Below, piece after piece: positions 57,531 to 64,000 of a stretch of DNA of 64,000 nt. The number at the start of each line of letters is the position of its first letter. The stretch's first letter is position 1. Origin of the DNA: Candidatus Villigracilis affinis. GTDB taxonomy: Bacteria; Chloroflexota; Anaerolineae; Anaerolineales; Villigracilaceae. The position numbers were made by a program, and so were the translations under genes. The notes beneath the pieces are model-generated. The model was not told where the DNA came from. It ran no database searches and saw only the letters and a list, made by a program, of their open reading frames with translations. The DNA lies in assembly GCA_016718275.1 (NCBI GenBank), contig JADKEA010000001.1, forward strand, positions 62,001-126,000, in the 5' to 3' direction.

Positions 57531-59205
57531 CCACGCTTGCCGACCTGATCCATCAAAACTATAGCAAGAATCCCGAAAAGGCCGCCATCATCCTCCAGCA
57601 TGCAGGGCAGGATGACAAACCCGTTTCTTATCATGACCTGGTAACAGGTTCTGCGCGATATGCCCGTACCTACGCCGAAGCAGGGCTTCAACCCGGCGAA
57701 GTGATCATCCTCATTTTGCAGCACGGCGAAGACCTGGTCTATTCGTTCTGGGGAGCTATCTTGCATGGCGCAATTCCCGCCATCATGCCCTTCCTTACCG
57801 AAAAGCTCTCCCCCGAGCGCTACCGCGCCGATCTCGCCGCACTCCTTTCGGTAACACAACCGACCGCCATCGTCACTTATCCCGAATTCGAATCGGATAT
57901 TCGATCCGCAATGACAGCAGATAGTTCCGTCCGCACGGTTTTGCTCACCAGCCAACTCGCGCCCGAAACCGAGCCTGATTTCAGTCAACTGCGCGGATTG
58001 CATTGCAAGCCCACCGACATCGTCCTGCTCCAGCATTCTTCAGGCACCACAGGCCTGCAAAAGGCGTCGCGCTTTCGCATGAGGCTGTGCTCAATCAACT
58101 TAACGCCTATACCCGCGCCCTTCAACTCACCAGCGACGATGTCCTCGTCTCGTGGCTTCCGCTGTATCACGATATGGGACTCATCGCGGGCTTCCTCATG
58201 CCCATCCTCATGGGCATCACCCTCGTTTTGCAATCGCCCTTCGATTGGGTGCGCGCGCCGCATAAATTATTTCAATCGGTCAGCAAATACAAAGGCACGC
58301 TTTCGTGGCTGCCGAATTTCGCCTACAACTTCTGCGCGCAAAAGGTCCGCGAGCGCGACCTCGAAGGCGTGGATCTTTCGTCGTGGCGCGTCATCACCAA
58401 TTGCTCCGAGCCCGTCAAATGGGAAAGCCATCAGGCCTTTTTTCAACGCTTCGAAAAGTACGGCTTGCGTGAGTCCGCGCTCAATTGCAGTTACGCCATG
58501 GCAGAGAATGTTTTCGGGGTCACTCAAACCCCGCTCGGGACAAAACCAGTTACCGATGAGATCGACCGCGAGTCCTACATCAACGAGCGGATCGCAAATC
58601 CGCCCATGGATGGAAAGCCTACGTTGAAGATGATGTCTTCGGGGCGCGCGCTTCCCAATACCCGCTTGCTGATTCTGTCGGAAGATGGAAAGTCCCTCCC
58701 CGATAAAGTGATCGGCGAGGTCGCCCTGCAAAGCGACTGCATGTTGACGGGTTATTATCACCGCCCCGACGCCACCGAAAAAGCGCTACGCGATGGTTGG
58801 TATCTCACTGGCGATTATGGCTACACCTTGAACAGCGAGGTCTTTGTGGCGGGCCGCAAAAAGGACATGATCATCGTCGGCGGCAAGAACGTGTATCCGC
58901 AGGATCTGGAATCGCTGGCGTATGAAGTGCCTGGCATCCACGCAGGACGCGCCGTTGCATTCGGCATCGAAGACGCAAAAGCAGGCACTGAAGAAGTGGT
59001 CATCGTCGCCGAAGTGGATACCGAAAATCCCGAAGAACGTCAGCGCATCGCCGACGCCTTGCGCAAACACATCACCCAAAATTCCGCCATTGCCCTGCGC
59101 CACGCCCACATCGTTGACCCAAAATGGATCCTTAAAACATCCAGCGGCAAGACCGCCCGCTCCGCCAACCGTGAAAAATTTTTGCAGGAGCTAGAATCAT
59201 CGTAG
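57527..59205 (+). CDS. Fatty-acyl-AMP-ligase-like AMP-forming enzyme, frameshifted
   Basis: About 559 residues over two frames. The first frame (57527 to about 58060) reaches the P-loop LLQHSSGTTGLQK. The second frame (from GVALSHEAVLNQL to 59205) holds WLPLYHDMGLIAGFLMPI, WLPNFAYNFCAQKV, DGWYLTGDYGYTLN, GRKKDMIIVGGKNVYPQDLE and a C-terminal Lys region (LKTSSGKTARS). One missing A in the A-run at 58059-58062 accounts for the break. The PLYHDMGL and PNFAYNF motifs are typical of fatty-acyl-AMP ligases, which load acyl carrier proteins rather than CoA. It would charge the carrier protein at 54746, playing the DltA part. Confidence 0.88.
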
Positions 59206-59235
59206 TGGCGACTTCAGTCATTAAAACGAAAACAA

Positions 59236-59269
59236 AAACGGGATGGCCGCATAGCATGCCATCCCGTTT
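59236..59269. terminator. Intrinsic terminator between convergent genes
   Basis: AAACGGGATGGC and its complement (59236-59247 and 59258-59269) with a 10-nt loop. The minus-strand side is followed by TTTTTGTTTTCG, so it best serves the LPxTG-like gene. Confidence 0.85.
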
Positions 59270-59285
59270 GCATTTCAGGAATAAA

Positions 59286-59876
59286 TTATCGAATAGTTTC
59301 GGGGGAAGTGCGCAGCCTGCGAGCCAGCAGGATCACAATGACAAAGGCCAACGCCATGACCACGATACCTGGCAACCCGAACTCATCGGCAAAGCCGGTG
59401 TTCGGCAGGGCTGTTGAAGTGGGAGGCACAGTACTAAGCGCCGCAAGGGCAGCCTGCGTATATGCCGCACCAATGGTGGCGGTCTGAGCAATGGATGTGC
59501 CATTCAAACCCGCAAACGCGGGGTCAGGGGTGGGTGTGGAAGACGCAACACCTACGGGAGAAGTCGGGGTGATCGTAAAAGTGGTTGTGGCCGTCGGTAA
59601 AATGGATGCTTCGAAAGTAGCTGTGATCGCGCGGTTCACCGTCTGATTGACCGCATTGGCGGTGGCTGTGGTGATCGCCGCATTGGCAACTTCGGTCTGC
59701 TGCACCGAAGCACTGTTTCGTGATCCAAAGAACCATACCCCAGTAAGACAGGCAACGGAAATCAGGATGATCCCGCCCAAAATACCAACCGCAACCAAAA
59801 AGGTACGATTGTTATTTGATTCCTCTGGAAGAGGAGCCTCACCGTTATCATCGAAATTGGTTTCATCAAAAGACAT
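59286..59876 (-). CDS. Membrane protein with LPxTG-like C-terminal sorting signal
   Basis: 196 residues, AAGGAG before ATG 59876. An acidic N-terminus is followed by a membrane helix (about 26-50), an Ala/Thr-rich and Thr/Pro-rich outer region, then LPNTG (157-161), a second hydrophobic stretch (169-184) and a basic end (ARRLR). That order is the classical sortase signal, yet it is combined with an N-terminal transmembrane anchor. No sortase is in the window. The outer region is low in sequence complexity, as in surface spacers. Confidence 0.7.
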   Translation of the reverse strand: MSFDETNFDDNGEAPLPEESNNNRTFLVAVGILGGIILISVACLTGVWFFGSRNSASVQQTEVANAAITTATANAVNQTVNRAITATFEASILPTATTTFTITPTSPVGVASSTPTPDPAFAGLNGTSIAQTATIGAAYTQAALAALSTVPPTSTALPNTGFADEFGLPGIVVMALAFVIVILLARRLRTSPETIR

Positions 59877-59936
59877 GGAGCACTCTCCTTGTTATATCGC
59901 CTGTTATAGACGAATTATTTACAATAACTTTGAATA

Positions 59937-60992
59937 TTATCCCACAACTTCAAGATTTACGAGAGGCACAACAACGGTTTCGCCATTTTCAAGTTTGACA
60001 TCCGCCGCATGAGCATGCAAACCGCTTGGAAGTGTGGTCAATCCGGGCTTGATGGCTGAGATTACACCGATCATGCCCATCGCAGGTGGACGACGCATGC
60101 GCACCTGCAAACCCGGTGCGAAGGTTTCCACTTCACGCGAGGCAGGCGGTTCACTGGAAATAGGCAGGGTAATGATCACTTCCGGGCGGGCACCACTGTA
60201 ACGGTCAAACACTTCAGCATTGACGGTCACATCACGCTTGGCATTGGTACTAAGCAGCCTGAACGCAGCCGAATTCATCGGCATGGAGCCAAAGCCATCG
60301 GTTACGACAATGGGATAACGCATTTCACGCGCCAGTTGAATGAAGGATGGATTTAGACTTGAAAGGATCAATCCACGCACGGGCAGTTCAGCCGCAGCTT
60401 GTAACGCCTCAGCATCCTTGACCATGCCTGCCAGAATAATGGAACCGCGCAGGCTTACATCCAGGCGGTCAGCGGTCAACACGCCATCGGGTTTTTCAGC
60501 AATATTCACAAGCAGGCCTGAATCAATACGGCCATTTCCCCAGATACCCTGCACAAGAGCACCAGCAGTTTGTATGATCACACCGCGATTCGGGACGATC
60601 TCGATCACCGTGCCGGGAATACCGGCCCGCAGTTCGATCTTTGATTCACCCACTTCGAGCAGAACCTGTCCGCCGCCCACTGCAGCGACACGTCCCTCAC
60701 GCGGGGCACGCACAACACGCGGAAATAATCCCTCACCGATCGCCACTTCCGCGTTGGCTGGGACCATATCTTTAAAATTGAATTTGATCAGACGGTCGGC
60801 AACTTCAGGCCTCACATGAAGTTGATGAGCGACATTCAACAGCACATGCTCACGCGACCAGGTCGCTTCGGCGACTACATCTGTTGGGCTGACCTTTTGG
60901 TTAAGGCGCGCCAGCACAGTACCCGAAACCGGCAGAAGCCGTTCGCGCACAATGGATGTCAGGCCAACGATATGATGTACGGGCGCTTGCAT
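59937..60992 (-). CDS. Conserved Chloroflexi-type protein beside GlmL-like ATPase
   Basis: 351 residues, soluble, no signal peptide. The N-terminal half includes AIGEGLFPRVVRAPREGRVAAVGGGQVLLEVG, a biotinyl-like or barrel-sandwich hybrid pattern. The middle has GIWGNGRIDSGLLVNI and ILAGMVKDAEALQAAAELPVRGLILSS, and the C-terminus another small beta barrel with RMRRPPAMGMIGVISAI. I cannot name the family. It ends an operon with the GlmL-like gene (gap of four bases) and two membrane proteins. Confidence 0.75.
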   Translation of the reverse strand: MQAPVHHIVGLTSIVRERLLPVSGTVLARLNQKVSPTDVVAEATWSREHVLLNVAHQLHVRPEVADRLIKFNFKDMVPANAEVAIGEGLFPRVVRAPREGRVAAVGGGQVLLEVGESKIELRAGIPGTVIEIVPNRGVIIQTAGALVQGIWGNGRIDSGLLVNIAEKPDGVLTADRLDVSLRGSIILAGMVKDAEALQAAAELPVRGLILSSLNPSFIQLAREMRYPIVVTDGFGSMPMNSAAFRLLSTNAKRDVTVNAEVFDRYSGARPEVIITLPISSEPPASREVETFAPGLQVRMRRPPAMGMIGVISAIKPGLTTLPSGLHAHAADVKLENGETVVVPLVNLEVVG

Positions 60993-60996
60993 GAGT

Positions 60997-62754
60997 CTAT
61001 TCGCCTCCGAGAGTCCAATTCCATTTTTTGATCAATTCACGACGACGCACGCCATCCGCTGGCAGGTCAAGCGGGCGTCCACGGCCATCGAAGACCACAC
61101 CCAATGCGCCGCCGCTGACAGGGATCGTGCCGCCACGACCGGGACCAAAGCCCACATCTGCGCCGCGCAAGCATTGGACGGTCAACTTGCCAGCTTCGCC
61201 GCTTGATAACGGCAGGGTTTCAAGGCTTCCGTATTTCAAGTCCATGCGCGATTCGGTGCCGTTCTCATAAGTCAATGTGGCACGCAGGATGGGTGTACCG
61301 TAGGCGGCAGAGACCACCGGGGCAACCACGGTCCCCACGCTGAGGAACGCACCAGATTCAAGCACTTGAACGGGAAGAATATTATTTTGAGAAGCGGTCA
61401 CACCCAACAAAGGCAGCAGGTTATTTTGATCGATGATGACTGTGGTCACACCCACAGGTTGGATCGAGTCAAGAAGCAGAAGCAGGCCCTGGCCGGGGCG
61501 CGAAGCGTCGCTCAAGGCTCCGCCTCCTGCCAGAATCGGCTCAAAGAGCGGAGTCAAAGTCGGTTTGATGCCAGCCACGTTGCGCGGAAAATCGCGACGA
61601 GCCGATTGCATCGCAAGGTAAAGCGCCTGCCGCGCGATCGCCTGTGAAATGGCAAGGTCTTCCTTGGTGGCCGCGATCGCGGATGGATACATTGCTTTTT
61701 GATACATGTAATCGCGCAGCACGCCCGGCGAAACATCAAGCGAAGACCAGCGCAAAATATCTTCGAGCTTTGTGTAATTGAGCAGACCCGTGAGGTTCTC
61801 GCCCAATCCAAATTGCGGATACACGTTCAAGGTGGATTTGTCACTGAAGCCCGCTGAAATAATCGCGGCGGATGCACCGAGGTCCACACTCAAAATACCT
61901 TTCTTCGAACTGTAGACTTTTGCAAGAAAACGCACCATGCGTCCTGTTGCATAAGCGGTCGGAAGTAAATGTCCACCAGACCAACTATCCAAAAGGTCAA
62001 CGCCTCTGATCTGACGCTTACGAATATTGATGGTCATACGTGCTAGTTCGCGCTGGGCAGGTTCGAGATCTTCGGTATCGAGCGAGGGGCGCACATTCGG
62101 GCTGAAATGCAATGAGGTCGCAAGCGAACCGATCAAGGTCTTGATCTCTTCCTCGATCTTTTCGTTGCCTGCATACAAAACAGCGGGGCGTTTATCATCC
62201 GGCATCGTGAAACTCGCGAGGCCGATGGGTTCGAGCAGTTTTTGAATGGAGCGGGAAGCGCCGCCATCCGTTCCGCCTGCGATCACGATCAAGTCGGGCC
62301 TGGCGCGCAGAACGGCATCGATCTGCTGATCGGGTTTGCGGCGGTCGCTGATGTTGAGGGTCTCAACAATGCGCATGTATGTGGATTCTGCAAGACGGCG
62401 TGCGCTTTCGAGTGAGACATCTTTGAGCAATCCCACGAGGACCGTTCGAATGGTCGGGCCAGCGGACAGGGTCGCCACCAACGCATCCACACCGGACCCG
62501 TTGGGCTGGCTCGGCGTAATCAGATTACGTGAATTATCAAGCAGGGCTCTACCTAAAATCGCCTGCAAATTCCCGATGGCATTACGAACGCCTTCACTCA
62601 CATCCTTGTACGGCGCTTCAGCGGTGGAAGGCGCAATACCAGAAGCCACGAAACGATACTCCCCTTCGACCACGTCGAAGAAGACCGCTCGGGTATTGGC
62701 TGCGCCAACATCTATGGCGAGAATGGAATTACCGTCAATCAGCGAGGAAGCCAT
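60997..62754 (-). CDS. GlmL/MutL-like ASKHA ATPase (glutamate mutase L family)
   Basis: 585 residues. The ASKHA phosphate-1 motif is LAIDVGAANTRAVFFD (about 11-27), with phosphate-2 LSVDLGASAAII near 292 and adenosine motif EPILAGGGALSD near 410. The family is named for GlmL/MutL, found beside coenzyme-B12 glutamate mutase and thought to be a reactivase or chaperone. No mutase subunits are in the window; instead it lies in an operon with an unknown soluble protein and two membrane proteins. In this phylum the family may therefore do something else. Confidence 0.82.
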   Translation of the reverse strand: MASSLIDGNSILAIDVGAANTRAVFFDVVEGEYRFVASGIAPSTAEAPYKDVSEGVRNAIGNLQAILGRALLDNSRNLITPSQPNGSGVDALVATLSAGPTIRTVLVGLLKDVSLESARRLAESTYMRIVETLNISDRRKPDQQIDAVLRARPDLIVIAGGTDGGASRSIQKLLEPIGLASFTMPDDKRPAVLYAGNEKIEEEIKTLIGSLATSLHFSPNVRPSLDTEDLEPAQRELARMTINIRKRQIRGVDLLDSWSGGHLLPTAYATGRMVRFLAKVYSSKKGILSVDLGASAAIISAGFSDKSTLNVYPQFGLGENLTGLLNYTKLEDILRWSSLDVSPGVLRDYMYQKAMYPSAIAATKEDLAISQAIARQALYLAMQSARRDFPRNVAGIKPTLTPLFEPILAGGGALSDASRPGQGLLLLLDSIQPVGVTTVIIDQNNLLPLLGVTASQNNILPVQVLESGAFLSVGTVVAPVVSAAYGTPILRATLTYENGTESRMDLKYGSLETLPLSSGEAGKLTVQCLRGADVGFGPGRGGTIPVSGGALGVVFDGRGRPLDLPADGVRRRELIKKWNWTLGGE

Positions 62755-62756
62755 AA

Positions 62757-63467
62757 TTATTGGAAGTTCCCAAGGAAACTGGTAATGAAATTAACCAACG
62801 AACTGAAGCGTTCGATCAACGCGGTCAAAGCCGCGGAATATACGCCTGCAAATACAACGCCCAATGTAATGCCGATGAAGATACGTCCCACCCAGGCAAA
62901 CAATTCGATCAACCCAAAGCGATGCATGGTGCCGTCTGCCTTGGCGCGTGCACCAAAGTGGAAATAAATAAGCGTGAAAACCGTGCCAGCCAGAACGATT
63001 GAGCCGTTCGTGATCGCCTCAAGGAAGCCGATGTTACGCGCACCTGCGGCAACGATATCGAACGCATTGATGGCACCCATGATCTGTGGGATCAATGTGC
63101 CAGAGAGAGAGCCCGCAATTGCCACCGCCGCCCCCACACCTACAATGAAAGCCATCACGATGCGCGCCAGCCCGGCAAGGCGCGGCGAGATCTTCATCAG
63201 GATCAATGCCAATCCAAATAGGGGCACCAACAATAATCCCTTCTCAAGCGGGGAAATGGCACCGAATAACAGCGGATAAAACAACTGCGGCCAGATGACC
63301 TGCCAAAAGGCAACTACAGCAATGTAACCGGAAGAAACCCCCACAAAAATATATACCGCAATGCGAAAGAGAGGATTATCTCCCAGCACATAACTGAAGA
63401 TGAGAACCGTGAATAAAAAGCTGATCGCACCAACGATCAAATCAAGCATTTGAGGAGTGAGGACCAT
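62757..63467 (-). CDS. Polytopic membrane protein of GlmL-like cluster
   Basis: 236 residues from ATG 63467, with GAGGAGTGAGGACC just ahead. Seven or so hydrophobic segments are seen (SFLFTVLIFSYVLG, IAVYIFVGVSSGYIAVVAFW, IVMAFIVGVGAAVAIAGSL and others). The C-terminus ends in FSSLVNFITSFLGNFQ. No family recognised. It overlaps the end of the upstream gene and runs two bases ahead of the GlmL-like gene, so it is part of the same operon. Confidence 0.75.
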   Translation of the reverse strand: MVLTPQMLDLIVGAISFLFTVLIFSYVLGDNPLFRIAVYIFVGVSSGYIAVVAFWQVIWPQLFYPLLFGAISPLEKGLLLVPLFGLALILMKISPRLAGLARIVMAFIVGVGAAVAIAGSLSGTLIPQIMGAINAFDIVAAGARNIGFLEAITNGSIVLAGTVFTLIYFHFGARAKADGTMHRFGLIELFAWVGRIFIGITLGVVFAGVYSAALTALIERFSSLVNFITSFLGNFQ

Positions 63468-63468
63468 G

Positions 63469-64000
63469 CTACTTTGCCTCCCTGGCTGCAGCGCGGTCAC
63501 GCAGACCCAAAACGAAATTCCACAGACCGCCAAGCACGATCAGGGCCATGGCAAGCAACAGGCCGATGTTGTACGCATCCCAATATACACGGGTGGTGCC
63601 CGGGCGATTGAGATTGTTCTGCTCGAAGACAGCGCCGTCGTACAAACCGGAAATCATGCCGCTGATCTGCTGCGAGTCATAATACGGGCGGATCATGGGC
63701 GCAGCCTGTGCGCTGGAGATCACCACCACTGGAATTGTTCCACGCGCGGAACTGGTCTGCTCGATCCATGCGCGGGCGGAATCGGCGTTATCCGTCACAA
63801 TGACGAAGGCCGTAAACTGCGAAAGTGATGTGATATTGCTCCACGGGTCAGCCGTCCATGCCGGGGTGAGATTGAAGTCAAATAAAACGCTTTCAGTAAT
63901 GCCGCTGTTGAACAAATACGGAGTGCTTCTACGCGGGTCCTGTGAAAAGGCATGGATGCCCATCTGTCCACCGGGCAGGTAACCCAGATTCATATATTCG
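63469..64000 (-). CDS. C-terminal part of membrane protein, runs off window
   Basis: At least 176 residues; the frame is open to the right edge, so the N-terminus is missing. The visible part begins near YMNLGYLPGGQMGIHAFS, followed by an alpha/beta segment (FTAFVIVTDNADSARAWIEQ ... IPVVVISSAQAAPMI) and a C-terminal membrane helix (IGLLLAMALIVLGGLWNFVLGLRD). It seems to be a membrane-anchored extracytoplasmic domain and the upstream partner of the GlmL-like cluster. No family recognised. Confidence 0.7.
   Translation of the reverse strand, partial: EYMNLGYLPGGQMGIHAFSQDPRRSTPYLFNSGITESVLFDFNLTPAWTADPWSNITSLSQFTAFVIVTDNADSARAWIEQTSSARGTIPVVVISSAQAAPMIRPYYDSQQISGMISGLYDGAVFEQNNLNRPGTTRVYWDAYNIGLLLAMALIVLGGLWNFVLGLRDRAAAREAK

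Overview
The window reads as chromosomal DNA from a member of the Chloroflexota, most likely class Anaerolineae. This rests on indirect signs: lipoproteins and secreted proteins with Thr/Pro-rich 'TPTPT' linkers, a Chloroflexi-type cluster of a GlmL-like ATPase with membrane partners, many Dpm/Pmt-like membrane glycosyltransferases, moderate GC, and gene products that resemble Anaerolineae homologues as I remember them. No rRNA or taxonomic marker is present, so the class is an inference. About five otherwise conserved genes are each broken by what looks like a single-base indel, several beside homopolymers. That pattern suggests a long-read assembly with residual indel errors.

Layout. 1-6.1 kb: a fused DppB-DppC peptide-type ABC permease ending in two LysM domains, then a pair of surface genes sharing a carbohydrate-binding-like domain, one of which is a GH17-like lipoprotein. 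6.1-21 kb: a surface-glycan island. It holds bifunctional ATP sulfurylase/APS kinase (PAPS supply), two PAPS-dependent sulfotransferases, a NeuB-like nonulosonate synthase, a CMP-nonulosonate synthetase fused to a KdsC-like phosphatase, an SDR, a Gfo/Idh oxidoreductase, two large membrane glycosyltransferases and a sulfatase-fold enzyme without the formylglycine cysteine. Inside it, 15.2-16.5 kb is a decayed patch. 21-26.6 kb: a frameshifted lipoprotein, an HDAC-family amidohydrolase, zinc-ribbon and membrane proteins, and a BaiN/HI0933-type flavoprotein.

26.6-38.1 kb: a complete SAM-I riboswitch with terminator, followed not by methionine genes but by five small accessory genes. MetH (frameshifted before its activation domain), two membrane glycosyltransferases and a homocysteine methyltransferase-MTHFR fusion come after. 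38.2-51.7 kb: another membrane glycosyltransferase (two frameshifts), type III pantothenate kinase, a polysaccharide deacetylase lipoprotein, an EamA exporter, tRNA-Glu, mannose-6-phosphate isomerase, an amine oxidase-AzlCD operon, a GGDEF protein, tRNA-Met, two HExxH metalloproteins, a cupin, an SMP-30 protein and CorA.

51.8-59.2 kb: a methyltransferase, a heparinase II/III-like lyase (frameshifted) and, divergent from it, a four-gene operon of acyl carrier protein, MBOAT acyltransferase, AlgJ/DltD-like SGNH protein and fatty-acyl-AMP-ligase-like enzyme. This operon combines the Dlt (carrier-protein) and Alg (MBOAT + SGNH) logics and is the best candidate for an undescribed polysaccharide O-acylation system. 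59.3-64 kb: an LPxTG-like membrane protein and a Chloroflexi-type cluster around a GlmL-like ATPase, running off the right edge. Overall the window is dominated by building, modifying (sulfation, O-acylation, deacetylation) and trimming of cell-surface polysaccharide.
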